From contig CM050648.1 of the NCBI GenBank assembly GCA_027574665.1, positions 39,340,700 through 39,404,699 on the forward strand: a stretch of 64,000 nt of DNA. Reading direction: 5' to 3'. Positions 11,334 to 25,587 of the stretch are shown here, piece by piece. Positions within the stretch are counted from its first letter, which is position 1. Each line of letters opens with the position of its first letter. A program made the position numbers and the translations under genes. A model generated the notes under the pieces. The model was not told the origin of the DNA. It was given only the letters and a program-made list of their open reading frames with translations, and made no database searches. Origin of the DNA: Rhynochetos jubatus (taxonomy: Eukaryota; Chordata; Aves; Eurypygiformes; Rhynochetidae).

Positions 11334-14093
11334 ATACTTCTTTCAGACCAAACTATCTCCTGTATGCCTCCAACACACTCTTAATTAAGGGTTGATATCT
11401 ATCTGTTCTGCTCTAAGGCTACTTTGGAGACAAATAGCAACGATGAATTTTAATGACTTCTCTCTAATTTCACTGAAGAACCAAAGTAAACCATGGGACC
11501 CAGGAAAGATGCACTTTATATGGGATTTTGTGCACTTCTGCACTCTGCAACCTTTCTGTCATTTATTCCCTACAGGGGAGAGGCAGGGAACAAGAAGCAG
11601 TTTCATGCTCCAGAGCAGGCTGCATAGCGTGCCAGGAAAGGAGAAAGTTTTTCTTGCTGTAATTCTTTGGTAAAACAAGATGAACAATAATCCTTTTTGA
11701 CTGTGAATGGGCAATGTATTAACACTGTCTTTTCATAAAGTCTCTGACTGACAGAATGTGTAGAGAATCCCTGTATGTTTCTCACAGTTTTTCCCTAAAA
11801 ATCTGAGCACTGTTACAGATAGTAAAGTGGATTGCCTAAGTATTTGCTGTGATCCGGTATGGCCATTCTTATGTTTCTTAATGTTCTTGAATTCCTGGAA
11901 GTAATTTATTGCAATGTATTACTACTTCCAAGGCTATTGCAACTCAGAGACATGATTAAAATATCAACCTTTATCTCTGTCTTATGACTATGTACAAAAT
12001 ACAAGGAGAGGCTGTCATCACCACCTTCATTCTCTACTGTAAACTCGTATTTCCTTCATTATAGTGTATTCTTCTATAAAAGTCAGAAAACTGCTGTTCC
12101 AACTGAAATAACCTTTTATATTTAGATGAAGACCTGGAAGCACGCAAAATATTTATCCAGGAAACAGGTATTTTTCCCTACACTAGAGAAAGGACAAAAT
12201 CCAATTCACTTTCTCAAATGTAATTCAACTTGCTTATGGATTACTTGATTATCTGTGTGGACCTTATGGGTTTAAACAGCAAAAGGCCAGGGATTGGGCA
12301 GAGCAGAGGTGCCCTGACTGCCCACACTGCTGAGCTCTATTTCTGACTTGAGATTCATCTAATTCTCCCCAACAGAGTACCTACCAAAATTCAAATGGTA
12401 GCTGACTTCTAGACCAGCTCTTAAAAATCTCATGCACAAGAGTGGCCCCAGGGAGCTGTTCATTTTCAAGTTCTTCCACATACTCTTATATCCCACATAC
12501 CCCATCTCCATCTTTCCCCTACCACTGGAAGACTATAAAATACTTCTAACCTCTTTTTCATGCTGTAAAAAACACAACATTGAGGAGCTGCAACACAGCT
12601 TGCACCTTTCATATCAAGCTTACCTCAGACTCTTGGAAGAAAACAAAACCACACACAGTGAAAGCAGTTATGCCTTTGAACCACAGGCACACCACCGAGA
12701 GCCTAGAGGAGCCTGTGGGGCTTCTTTCCCTTCTCTGATTGGACAGATGTAGCCTGTATTTTAGTTCAATTGGTACTTGCAGGTCCTTTTACCAGACTTC
12801 TTGTTTTTAAATTCTGTTTCCAACATAATATAGATTAAGACAACTATTAGCTATATTGACTATTCTGCAATGAACACCTGTTTAACCAGGGAAGATGCCC
12901 ATCTTGTTTCTGCTTTTCTCCACAGCCAAGGCAACTTCATTTTTTTGACGTGAAGAATAGATAGAATAATAGGACAGGGATAATGTACAAGATACTTATG
13001 TCCTCAGGTATACCTTTAACCTTATCTCCATTTTTACTCTCTAATCATCCAATTTCTGGTATATTTTCTCTAAATGCAAACTCAAGATCCTACTTCTGAA
13101 TTCACGCTATATACCCTAAAGAGCCTTGTGGTTTAAAAACTGTGCTTTTTCTGATAAACTCTTTGTATTACTCACATAAAAGTATTCAGTTCAGAGCTAT
13201 AAAAATTTCTCCAAGCTCAGCTATAAATTTAAGTTATCACTTTGTGTTGAAAGCCTGGACATGCTGCATGGTTTCAGCAACATACATGGAACCATCAACT
13301 TCCTATCTTCTTTTTCTCTTCACCTCCCATGTTTCTGTCTTATTTTAAGCACCTCTCAGGGAATAAAGCTCTTCCAGTGTGTTTTTAGCGAGGATTTATT
13401 CTCATTATACAAACTCAGGATTACACCACAAAGCCAAGATTTCAACCAAAAGTCAATGAAAAACACTGAGTCTGTCTACATGAAACACTAAATCATGAGC
13501 ATGATTTTTTTACTGCTTACAAAGTTTCTGTAACAAGATTAGGTTGTTGCATTACACTTTCAGCCACCTTCAGTATTCACTTCCATTTTTACATGGTATT
13601 GGAAATTATTACTTTCAAATGTCCATCCAAAGTTGTGAGAGGTCTTACAGAGAATAGAAGCCAGTCAAATAGGAACATATTATTTATCAGAAAATGTTTC
13701 ACTGAAGTAATTCAATCAAGTCTTTGGAAAAGCTGAAAGCAGAATACAGTTATTTAATTTCTATTTCTAAGTGTTTCATTATGATATATCCCAAATTATT
13801 CAAACATTTTATTTTAATTATTACAGAATCACAATCAGTCCTGTGATTAAGACAAAGGAGACACTTAAAACAGGCTGTTGCACTTCTCCCCATACAGTTG
13901 TGCATGGTCTGTTTGATAAGGCTGGCATCAGACTTGAAGGCAAGTCACATATGCCCATGCAAACATCCAAATGTGCAGGGAGCTAGTTCATAAAATATAT
14001 TATATGAAGTGCATATATATATGTATGTGTGTGATTTATTCAGTGTCCCTAACTCTATCGATATACAAACAACTGTATAGAACTCAGTCTGAA
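11334..14093. other. Unassigned AT-rich sequence
   Basis: No gene or transposon recognised. Open frames are at most about 106 codons with no motif. The stretch is not obviously repetitive. Confidence 0.5.
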
Positions 14094-14403
14094 AATCATA
14101 GAATCGTTTATCTTGGAAAAGACCTTTAAGATCATCAAGTCCAACCTTTAACCCAGCACTGTCAAGTCCACCACTAAACCATGTCCCTAAGTGCCACATC
14201 TACACGTCTCAAATACCTCCAGGGATGGTGACTCTACCACTTCCCTGGGCAGCCTGTTCCAATGCCTGACAGCCCTTTTGATGAAGAAATTTTTCCTAAT
14301 ATACAATCTAAACCTCCCCTGGTGCAACGTGAGGCCATTTCCTCTTGTCCTATCACTTGTCACTTGGGAGGAAAAACCAACACCCACCTCTGCAACCTCC
14401 TTG
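14094..14403 (-). mobile_element. CR1 LINE, 3' end fragment with tail remnant
   Basis: The left edge AATCATAGAATCG is the reverse complement of the CR1 terminal repeat. It is followed by the conserved 3' untranslated segment (plus-strand landmarks CCTTTAAGATCATCAAGTCC, CACCACTAAACCATGTCCC, CTGGGCAGCCTGTTCCAATG and CTTTTGATGAAGAAATTTTTCC). Similarity continues to about 14403, where the copy is 5'-truncated. The AACCATGTCC-containing version differs from the one at 8207-8425, so the two belong to different CR1 subfamilies. It is inactive, with no intact coding sequence. The two ~94-codon plus-strand frames over it are antisense by-products. Confidence 0.93.
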
Positions 14404-14482
14404 TCCAGCTCAAGCATATATACAGTCTATCTAGATTCAAAAGTGTTCCTTGTTCCAAACAATGGAATCCTGTAAATGGTTT

Positions 14483-14486
<4 letters not shown>

Positions 14487-14513
<27 letters not shown>
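14487..14513. repeat. 27-A homopolymer
   Basis: An uninterrupted run of 27 A. It lies about 80 bases beyond the 5' edge of the minus-strand CR1, so it is not that element's tail (CR1 does not use poly-A). It may be a microsatellite or a remnant of another retrotransposed sequence, but I could not recognise a SINE or processed transcript upstream of it. Confidence 0.95.
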
Positions 14514-14516
<3 letters not shown>

Positions 14517-17500
14517 CAATCCTGTAATAATAGGGAAGTAATTTAACCCAAAATCTTTTCCCCGAGGAAAGATTCAGAGGAGCATGTGCATGTGTGAGGA
14601 GGGCAGGGTTATGTCTGATGTCCTCCCAGCAGCACCAGCACTTGCAGAATCACTCAGACTAATGTCCACAAACCAGCACTGACCCAAGTCATCGTTTGTG
14701 AGATCCTTATTCTTGGGGGAGAACTGGCTTGCAGCTTCACATCTCCAAACGAAGCAGTGGGGTACACTAACTTAAAGCAGCTGGTGACCCATAGACTCCA
14801 AATACCAGAGGCAGCCACAGCACCAGGACAAGGAAAAGGTTTGGGCAGGTGGCAGAGACCGGCTTTTCAGGCAGCACTTTCTGACCACAGCTACTTGCAA
14901 CTCCAAGCAATTTCCTACACCTGAAAACAGCCCTGCCAGCAGGGTATTTTGGCCCTGTACGACATGGTTATTGCAAAGACTGAATTCCAACATCACATAC
15001 AACTCTCTAGGTACCTGCCAATTTGATTTCTTCAGTATATTTTCTTATTCTGTGTTTTCATTTCACATCTACCTGCTTTCAGAAACACTGTAAAATTGGT
15101 TATTGACTCATATTTGGTAAAGTCCTGCTTGCCTAAGAATTAACTCTTGTGTTTGAAATAGAATAATTTGAAATCAAAAGGTTTATATACTCTCTTCTAA
15201 AGGAAAATATTATCTTCCAATGACTAAACTAGAGTGCAATGTTGACTACTTGGGGAGCAAAATATTTAATTGTTAACACAGTATTTTCAAGTAACTTACC
15301 TATCTACTTTGATGTGTGGAAATATTTCCTTAAATGGGAAGGTCGGATTCTTCAGACACAATGATATCTCTACACAAAGCAATTACTCTAAGCTACCGCG
15401 TAAACTTATCCCCAAAAATGGTTTCTTTGAATGACCAAAAGCACTGCAATTAGCCTCATGTTACAAGATAAAGTCCATCTTGGCCAAAAGTATGCCAGAC
15501 ATAAGTTAGAGTTCTTTTCCCAAGGTACATGATTAACCCATTTTAAAAGCTACTGCAATAAAGCTTTTATTTTCTTAGTAGACATGAAAAGGTATCAACT
15601 CGGGTTGAGGCTGGTTTTAAAAAAAGACCCCAAAATAACAGAACAATCCAGATATAAGATTTATGGGATTCTAAATAATTTGAAGGGTTCAGGCATTTTG
15701 GAGACAAGAAGGCTAGTATTTCAACATTTATCTTCATTCTTTGGAACTTCACTACTTTTTCATCCCTGCAAATTATATAAATTATGATTTTAGGTTTTCT
15801 ATAGGTCATTATTTAGATGCTTGGCAGGATAGGACCCAAAGCACCTATACAACAATTAGGTAGATAACCTTTAAACATAATATTCTTAAACAGAAATCCC
15901 CAAGGAATTGGTTCTATTTTGAGAACTAGAGTTAACGTATTTTTAGTGTATTAAAGGTATGACATATAATTTTCCTAATACTTTAATTTCTTGATGGAAA
16001 TTTCATAAGCTGTCCAATTAAGCACATTACTAAGCACTGAATACAGTATTAAATCATTTACTTATGAGTCCTTCTGAATTATTACATGACATTAACTCTC
16101 TTCTGGAACTTTTTTGGTGTTCCAAAACACGGTGAAAACCAAGATCGAATCCTCAAATCCTTATTTTTTTCAAAACCTCTGAATACAAGATACAGGAACG
16201 TGCTCTTTTCAAAATGTCTATCCTCTAAACATCCTCTCAAATTATCACTGGACCAAAATATGTTTTATCATCATCTTTCCAAGCACCTCTGTCATTTACT
16301 TCCTTGGATTATTTTCCCAAAGATGGAGAAGAAATACTGAATGATCACTTTTGTAATTTCTACATTTTTAAGCAATTTGACTTTTCTATCACTGCTCAAG
16401 AGACCTACATCATTGGTAACATCCTTTTTACTCCAAACACATTAATACTTATTTCCATACTCTATTTACATTTCCTATTTCCAGTTTTCTTCCTTGTGCT
16501 CTTTTGATGATTTTAGCAATTTTCTGACAGCTCTAGCTTCAGACATATATACCTACATACTGGAATATACATAAATCTTTCCCTCATGTACTTTCTTTTT
16601 CCATCCTAGTATGTACATTTAAATGACAACATTGATTACATTAGATTTCATATTTTCAGTGTTAACCTAAAGCTAAGTGAAGCAGGTTGTTTCTTGACAA
16701 TGATCTTCATTTCTTGAGCTTTAAGAGAGAAATTCTTTCCCAAGGCCCCAGATGTACATTCTGTGGTTTAGCCAAAATCCCAGTATGTTTATAATGTGAC
16801 CACTCTACAGCTATTCTTTTTTATATGTTGTGCATTTATTAGAGAAAAAATATGTGAAATTAAAAACTTTCAGTCGTTTCCATGTACAGGGTCATGTTCA
16901 TTGTAGCATATCATAAATTTAGGTCTCTAGATCTTTTTATAGAAATAAAAAATACTTGTAGAATTCTTTAAAACCCTTGTGCTCTATAATTTTATAAAAT
17001 AGCCCCAGGAGCAATCTAGTAGAACATTACAAAGCTATTGTGCTTTGATCTTTCCTCGTTATCACCCTGCTGCAGCTCTTGAGCTAAGCAAAATAAGGAG
17101 ATGTACTGAGGGAAAAGCTCCCCCTATGTACAGCTATTGCTTCCTCATTCCTTTTGAGGCAATTTCCTTTACTTCCATATTAATAGAATGGCTACATCAA
17201 GATACCAATCAATAATCAATTGTGAAGAGGCTTTCGGTTACTACAAACTCCTTTCTGCTAGCAATAATCCTGGTCCTATATTTGATTGCAGTCCTCATGA
17301 CATAGCCCTAGGGGAACTACAACTACCACAAAATCTCTGCTGAGTATGAGTATGTGTGTGAAGAAAAAGGGCAGACAGGGTGAGTAATAAATAGCTGGTT
17401 TTAAAAAATCATATTTAATACTATGAGATGTACAACTATAGGTTTCAGGGCCATATTTTTAAATTTTACTGCTAAGCTTTTTGCTGCTATTTCCATGGAA

Positions 17501-20500
17501 ATGCAGTAAAATGCCAGAGAATATTTACTAGGCAAGTATCTGAACCCAGAGGCTCACAGTTTAGAAAGAGGACATCAAATGAGTTGAAAGAAACACATTA
17601 CAGTCAAAGACCTGCATTTCGGAGGTATTATGCTCCACGTGAAATGAATTATGAAAAAGTTATAGGACTATGCATTTGGTCTAGTATCTGTAAAAATACC
17701 ATTGTAAATAAGTCAGTCCTGTCACTATGCTATAAGAGAAATCAAAGCTAGTGTTGAAACCAAGGTAAAACATCTAATCCAGAGACCAAGCCTCTCGAAA
17801 GATGTGCAACCAGTCCCAGCTCATTTTCCATCAAGAAACAGCAAAACCCCATCTACTCAAAGGTTAAGACAGTGTATTTAAGTTAGTGGAATACTTGGGT
17901 TTGTTGAAAGATATAAACTTCATCAGCAATAACGAAGTAGATGTCAGTGGGTATCACCAGTATCGAGCTGTATGGTCACTAAACTCAGATCTGAGTCCCC
18001 TGGATTTCAGATTGGATAACTATGGTTAAAGATAAACAGATGAAACCTCTCTTTTATCATGTCCCATGATGCAAATAAGAAAATTTTGTCAGCTTGGAAG
18101 AACTGCCCAGACATGATGAAACAGAACAAACCTGTGCTGAGAGGGCGGTACCAAGCAAAATGAGTTAAGTCCATTCCCCAGCTCACAGGAGTAAGCCTAT
18201 ACTACTCTTGGCAGTTTTTCTCGTGTGATGAAGTAAGTATGTGGGGTGATGATGAGAGGGTGAAGAAAAGGGAAACCAGTCACTGTCCAGGATTCCATTA
18301 GAGACTAAGATATACATCTTCTAGCAGTCATCACTACCAAAGTGTTGTGGGTTGTTGAAAATCCTTTTGTCCTCTCCACATTTAACATGCTAATTGTGAC
18401 ATGTTTATAATTACAACATAAGATCAATAACTTTTAATATTGTTAACATTCATCATCAGGATTGGTGGCATAGTGCTCAGTCTACCATCACCGCTAACTC
18501 TGGGTTTTAAACTTGTAGGATTACAAAGCTGGTGCCGGTTGAAGAACTGAATATGGGCATATTCATCTGTTTCCCATAATGGCACCAGTGAAGGTGGAGG
18601 TGACAGGGTAAAGGACTGGTATTTTGTGGGCTCTGATTTCAGAGTACTTTAAGTCTATGTTAATCCTGATGTGCAATTAATACGTTCTAATTTGACTGCA
18701 TATAGTGTTAACTGGAACAGCTGTTCAGTCTCAGCACCTTGTGTGTCCTCTGGGGACCCGTGTTCATTTTAAAAATGTCAGGGGGTGCTTGGGAGCAAAC
18801 GTGGAGAAGTCTCAGCTTCCTATAGAATGGGGAAAATGCTCTTTAGAATAAAAGAGTATTAATATCACATTTGTTATGTTGAAAGGCTTTAAAAGGAAAG
18901 CAAAAAAACTTGAAAGTTGTCAAGGCCTATTTTGGCAAGCCATGGAAATGCCACATGATACAAGGGCATTGTACACTGGTGCAATTACCTTGGGCTGCAG
19001 GGGTCAAGCAGAAGTTCTAGAGGTAAAACTAGAAGAACCACTCAAGTTGAAGGCTAATTGTGTTTTGTCTTTTGACCTAGCTCCTAAATTACTCCTACTG
19101 GGCCATGTACTTTCAAAAAACTTAATAATCCCTATTTTTCCAGTATTGTCACTGAATTACCCTTTCAGTCAATCAATACATAACTCAAAATTTGGGCAAA
19201 TGGGGGTATATATCTTCAAAAAGGAAATGTCTCTTAACTGGCACTGGAAATTTCAAAACGTTACTAAGTCACTTGTATGTAAGTATATTTCTGTGTGAAA
19301 TTACAATGGTGTTTAGAACTGCCTGTAATGATTCAGGGATAATATATCCAATTTTATGGAACCGAGTGACACAAGCTATTAACTACATCAAATTCTTAGT
19401 TTTTATCTTCCCATCGCCCACTACAGCATTCTACCCCTTTCATGTGGAAAAATCACTGAGCATTATTCATACTGAGATTGATTCTCATATATGGGAGAGG
19501 ATGCTTTACAACATGATGACATTATAACGCAACCATGGTGTAAATACATTTTATATACTACACATAATTTGGAATCAGTGCTTCTTAAATGTTTTAGAAG
19601 TGTGAATGCGCTTCACTATCTCCATTCCACAAATGGGGGGAAAAATCCCAAAACAATTATGGGCTGCATTTTTGATTGAACTTCATATGTGTGCAAGGAG
19701 ATATAAATTAAATCTCTGTATGGTTATGGGAGATAAGAGTCCAAATACATAGAAAGCAAGAAAGGACTTGCATGCCATGCATCAAATAAGGAGTGTACAG
19801 TATGAAAGCTTTAACAACTAAATAAAGCAGATGAGCAAGTGTACGTTTATGTTAGGTTTTCTGTGCTGATATTTAGTAGTTTTACCACAGACAGAGGTAA
19901 GCAGCTGATTATTATCCCCCAAGAGCAAGAGGACACCGGTAAGCAATTATTCTGAATTGTGGTATGAGGCACAATGCCTCCCAGAGCTATTTGTAGGTTG
20001 ATGCAATTTACATACCATTGTTTGCTCAAGCTTGTGATTAAAAACCACAGTTTATCCAAGGTGATGATGATGTGCATGAGTGGTCAGGTCTGAAACCAAA
20101 AAAGCGTTCCTGTCTCATTGTCTCCTTAAGCTCTTTCAGAGACATTCTGCAGCTTTGTTGGGGAATATGGAGGGTCCCCTCCTTCGAACTAAAACATTAG
20201 CCTAAGTAGCAGCATTGTTTCTGAAGATAAACATGCTGTTTCTGGAGTGGGAGAAAAAAGGAGATACGCATGTCTGATTGTTCTGGGAGATTAGAAAAGG
20301 AATGAATGGACCAAGTCTTTGTTCTCCATACACGTGGATGGAGATGGAGCAAAATATAAAGTCAAATTGCATTTCTGAAGAACTTCCAGTGTTTTTTTTT
20401 CCTGTTTTTTCCCCTGTTCCTGCCAGGATGGAAGCTCTTCCAGGTCCCAGATTTCTCCCCAGCTAGCACATAGAAGGGGGTCTGGGTGAGCAGGCCTGCA

Positions 20501-20666
20501 TGGATGTAAATAGGTAGCAGTTTCCAATGGAAATCAGTGGGATTTCAGTGGGAATCTCTCCAAACAGACTAACTCTCATTCTTTCCCATTTTTATTCTAG
20601 CAACATCAGAAAATTTCCAACTTCAAAAATCCAAGCATTAATAACATCTGCTTAATAATAGGTGGT
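14514..20666. other. Unassigned sequence, no gene recognised
   Basis: About 6 kb of mostly AT-rich sequence. 14580-14960 is GC-richer but matches nothing known to me. The longest open frame is about 140 codons (18876-19298, plus), with no motif. No transposon recognised. Confidence 0.5.
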
Positions 20667-21237
20667 TGTGCTGGTTTTGCCTGGACTAGCGTTAATTTCC
20701 TGCACACTAGCTAATATGGGGCTATGGTGTGGATTTGTACTGGAAACAGAGGAATGTTTCAGTTGTTGCTGAGCAACAAAAGTCAAGGCCTTTTCTGCTT
20801 CTCACACCAGCTCCACCAGTGAGTAGGCTGGGGGTGCACAAGAAGCTGGGAGGGGACACTGCCAGGAGAGCTGACCCCAGCTGACCAAAGGGATATTCCA
20901 TACCATATGGTGTCATGCTCAGCATATGAAGCTGGGGAAAGGAGAAGGAAGGGGGTACATTCAGAGTTCTGTAGTTGCTCTTCCCAAGTAACTGTTACAC
21001 ATGATGGAGCCCTGCTTTCCTGGGGATGGCTGGACACCTGTCTGCTGATGAGAAGCAGTGAATTAATTCCTTGTTTTGCTTTTGCACGCAGCTTTGGCTT
21101 TACCTATTAAACTATCTTTATTTCAACCCATGAATTTTCTCACTTTTACTCTTCCAATTCTCTCCCTCATCCCACCAGGGGGGAGTGAGCGAGCAGCGGT
21201 GAGGGGCTTAATTACTGGCTGGAGTTAAACTATGACA
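20667..21237 (+). mobile_element. Solo LTR of an endogenous retrovirus, avian ERVL type, 571 bp
   Basis: It starts TGTGCTGGTTTTGCCTGG and ends GGAGTTAAACTATGACA, the conserved ends of avian ERVL LTRs (one CCACGACA-to-CTATGACA change). The 3' part shows the expected order: TTTACCTATTAAACTATC, with ATTAAA at 21106-21111 as probable poly-A signal, then a T-rich stretch, a CCCACCAGGGGGGAGTGAGC block and the terminus. No retroviral internal region flanks it on either side, so it is a solo LTR. The flanking pentamers GTGGT (left) and GCAGC (right) agree at only two of five positions, and all three differences are transitions, so a decayed target duplication is possible but unproven. It is in the same orientation as the LTR at 10522 but differs from it, so the two are not a provirus pair. 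Confidence 0.92.
21106..21111 (+). promoter_or_regulatory. Probable LTR polyadenylation signal (ATTAAA)
   Basis: ATTAAA lies in the 3' third of the LTR, followed by a T-rich tract. This is the position where avian ERVL LTRs place their poly-A signal. Whether it still works cannot be judged. Confidence 0.5.
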
Positions 21238-24200
21238 GCAGCTTAACCAAAATCTGCAGCTGGAATTTATTGGAAAATTGCAATTTGAAATGTGTGTGAT
21301 GTGACAAACTGAGGGTAGGAGGGTTTGTATATATAGAAGTATCTGTCTACATATAAATAGACCAATAGCTGAATATTGTAGCAAAGATGGCATATAAAGC
21401 CAACATGAAGACTTCTTTTATAAGTACATTCTCATTTTTATATGTACATTTTCCTTTGGAAATTATTTAGATGGGAAGATTTTTTTTAATCTATACTGGG
21501 CATTGTCCTTTAAATTCACACTTTCTTATTTTCAAATTTTCATATAAGAGCAGCAAAATATAACCGTAACTGGACTATTTTCTCTCTTTAAAAAGCAGGT
21601 CTGTTTCTGTAGTCTGATGATACAAAACATGAAATGTCCAGACTTGACATAAACATAATGGCATGTAAATTAACTCAGACCTACAACAGACAAGAATGCA
21701 TTTCGTATAAATAATTGAAGAATTCATACTGTGAGATAAGTGTGCAGTTTAGCACACTGCATAATTTTAGACAGAAAGGGTTGTAAGCAAAACTGAAATC
21801 AAAGAAACAAGCTAAAATAAATGAGAATGGGTGGTCTGAGATGTATATAGCACCAGCCTTACAAGGCATTCAAAACGAACCCAGAGGTATCAAGCTCATT
21901 TGTCCCCCACCAAAATGCCAAATACTGCTCATGTCTTACTTTAAAGACAGTCCACATTTCTAACCCTGGAGAAGCTGAAGAGTAAGTATTCCCCAACCTA
22001 TAGTTATTCAGAAGCAGGATTAGGAAAAGAACACCTTCCTACTGTAGCAAGGAAAATGTCACCCTGATTTTAGTCCAGCACTGTGGCAAATTGGTAGTAA
22101 CCCCTTGAAATGCTAAGTAATCAGGACTGCTTAAAACAATGCAAATGAGTGAAGGATTAAATCCCAGGAGACAGATCCTTGCCTGGTGTAAATATCACAG
22201 CTCTGTTAAATCAATTGTATTATGACAATACACTATGAGTGAGGCTTTGCTTATACGTTGTTTTTTTCCAGGAAAAAAAAATAAAAGAAAAATTGTTTCT
22301 AGATTTTGGGTTTTGAGAGCAATCACAACTAAAAAAAACCTTCTAAAATGTCCTGCTCTTTTAATTAAGTTTGATTTAAGACATTAGAAATTCTAAAGGA
22401 AACTATGTTGAGGGTAAAAGTGTTAGAGGGGGAAGAAAGACTCAGGAATCGTCTCTCTTCAGCATTCTTTCTCTTGTTCCTCATAGCTCAAATGATATTT
22501 CTCATCTGTTCAGCGATCAAGTGTATTTTTCTAATTATTTCCTCCTATCAGGAGACACTCTGAGAAAAGACCTTATTCTCTCATTTTTTTGAAACATATA
22601 AAACTTCATTACTAAGGCTGCTTCCTTAAGTTTAACCTATCAAGCGAAATTAGACTGCCTACACAGGTTCCCAGTCTGCCAGAAAATCATACTTTCCCTC
22701 TTCTGAGACTCACAACGAATCTTGCATGAACCATGCCTGAGTTGAAACCACCTATTTTTGTTCATTTTGTGTTTATTTTATTATCAGCATGTCTGATTTG
22801 CTTTAAATTCTATGGACATTACTTGGAAATTACTTTGACAGTGCACTCCTCAGCACAAGCTTTGCTGAGAGATTTGCCAATGCAACTCATTAGGATTCAA
22901 ACCAACTTCAGTCTCCTTCCAGTTTCTCCGGGTTGTTATCTTGTAGGCAGTCTTGAATGTTAAGCTCCAAGTCAAGGAAATATCTGAATAATGTCCTAAA
23001 ACATCCTCATTGTAAATAATAAATAAGTGTTTCCAGCCAGGGGGATATTCAAAATGTTTGTTTCAACCTAAGATCAACAAAACCTCCACAGAGCAAATCA
23101 TTCATATGCGAGAGCACTGTCTGTTATACAAGTACAGGATTGATTGGCTTGTGTCCCATACAAGCCATTGAGCAACAGTTATTTACTGAAGGAATCTGAA
23201 GAGCAGCATTAGTCTGTGATCTTTAAACTTTTTATGTTTGCTGTGTGCTAGATCATGAACCTTGGCTAGATAACAAAGTTAAAATTTTCTTGTAAACTCT
23301 GTTCTACACATTCTTGAACAGAAGCAAGGTAAGAGCAGATATGCACTTATAGGAAAGTTCAAAATGTTTGTCATGACTCTGCACCCCACAGCTGGAGAGC
23401 AGAAGAGACTGAGGATCATAATAAAAATATAGGGTTGGTGTTTCAGAGGTGGTCCATAACGATTTAATGCCTGGGGATGCATTGAAACATCCCTCAAATG
23501 CCTTAGCACACTGACTATAAATTTCTACAGGCAGCTCTGAAACTTGAGTTCTTGCTCACTAGACAACATACTACAGAGAGAAAATGAAGAGATTCCCTTG
23601 ATTTAGATGAGATTTCTCATTTATAACAATAACATTAGGATCTGAGGCTGTTCCTCTCACTAACGACACTATGGAGGCTCACTGATGTCAATAAGTGAAG
23701 CCAAAGAACTAGTCCCCATATTTAGCAAACTGAATCTTTTATTCTGCCTTGGACTTCAGAAAATCATCAGAAGTTTCTACCTTTGTGTTCTAAACCTTGC
23801 TTAATCAATATATAATGTTTGATTTCAGCTATTTTCAAGTCATACAGATTAGATGGATTGATTCGTTGGGAGTGTTGTTCAATATATCACTTATGTACCA
23901 TATTTGACTATTTGATCATGCTTCACTTGTGGTCTGTGCCCTTCCCCAGAAGAAACAATAAGCTGTATGAGTTCTGAGATATTCTTGGAGGAGTTGAAAA
24001 CCATTCCTCTACAAAGAGCCAGAGGGAGCCGTTTCTGTATCATTAAATTCCAATTTAACCCTTCCAAATGAGGCTCAAGTAAGTAGCGAAGAGACATGAA
24101 AGTTCTGTGTTAACCTTCTTCAGAGGAATAAATTTCATTCTATTATGATTATCTTTCACTATGTATAACTATAACTCATTGACCAATGGAAACATCATTC

Positions 24201-25587
24201 TTCTAGACACTGCTCTTAAGCATTTTTCTCTTCTTTTTAATAATAATTTAAGACAAGGGATCATTGCCTTTATGCTGTTGTGTTTGTTTTTTTTTTTTAA
24301 GGACTCTTTCTACTGTGTGCTTACACCTGTAATGAACTTTGTAATTATCTATTTTTTCCTATTACATGAACAGTTTAATTCAAAGTGCACCTTTCATATG
24401 TATGCAACAAAGCATTAGTATAAAAGCATGTAACAACTAGCATTAGAGCTGAAGTCTGCTGCAACACCATAATTCGACTAATTCGACTAAGCTACCAGAA
24501 AACAGGTGTTAAATGATTCCATTCAAAATACAAAACTAATAGACCTTTTTTTTTTTTCAGGCTGAAAGAGTCAGATTCTCTATCTGGATCAATTTTTACT
24601 TATATTCAACTTTTTAGTAGTAATTGAAAAATAGGGAATGAACCATTAACATCACAATAAAAAATACCAAAGAATACTGTAAAATCCATAATTCTGGCTG
24701 ACGGTAAAAGAGTGCCTGCTTTTTCTTTCTCTGCTCCTTTCATTTTTCTGACATTGACACATACTCTTATGGCATGATTGGAAAGAAATGCTAACCTGAT
24801 GAAAGCATCATCACCATATATTGTATGTGTCCTCTGAAACAAGCATTTTTCACAGCCACGATAGCACAGTCTTAAAAAAAATGGTTTTGCTTTTCAAAGA
24901 TACATGATGAAAAATTGCAGATGTCAGAATGTCAGTGTAATCAGATCGGACCAGACACAAAGTAGGTGTATATCCCAGCTACTTGCCTAAGAAGCTGCAG
25001 CAGAGATCCTTATTACTGTTTCAATTGCAGGTGAAATGCATTTTCATGCGGGCAAATTGTGGGAGCACCTGCATGGCACTTAAGTTCTGCTTCAGCGTCT
25101 TAAGTGAGGCTTATTGCTAAGTCCCCTCCATTTGGGTTATTTTCACTACGAATGGGGCACGCTTTATATAAATCAACATACGGCAGTACAGACATACCAG
25201 AGAGGTTTACAGTGGTGAGTCTGACAAGAAAATTATTTCTGAAGCCAGCTTAAACACTTGAGAAACGTACTCTGAGTTAAGAACTGCTATTACTATTTCA
25301 GTGGCATAAACATCCAATGCACACACATAGGCAGAAAATGATAAGGAAACATTCTGATGGAGCAGACCATCAGTCGTTCTTGCTATTTGCACGACCTCCT
25401 TTGTCTTACCAAGAATGTCTCACTCATGTAAACAAAGCTACATCCTATATTCAAGTCTATTTCAAGAACACAGATAAAAACAATATATGTTTACATGCAC
25501 ATTGGTCAATCAGAGTTAAAAAGCTATTCCAAATAAAATTAAAAGTAATATTAAATCTTAAAAAATTAACTAGGCCTCTACACTAGT
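21238..25587. other. Unassigned AT-rich sequence
   Basis: No gene or transposon recognised over about 4.3 kb. Open frames are under 90 codons. Several short T or A runs occur (for example near 24287-24298 and 24546-24559). Confidence 0.5.

Noticed and set aside
14404-14513. 27-A run as the tail of a retrotransposon
   Set aside because: The neighbouring CR1 is on the minus strand and CR1 does not end in poly-A. No SINE or processed transcript is recognisable upstream of the run.
18876-19298. 140-codon plus-strand frame
   Set aside because: Low-complexity start, no domain, AT-driven codon use and no supporting signals.
20667-21237. The two LTRs (10522 and 20667) as the ends of one provirus
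   Set aside because: Their sequences and lengths differ greatly, only one has a matching target duplication immediately on both sides, and nothing retroviral lies between.
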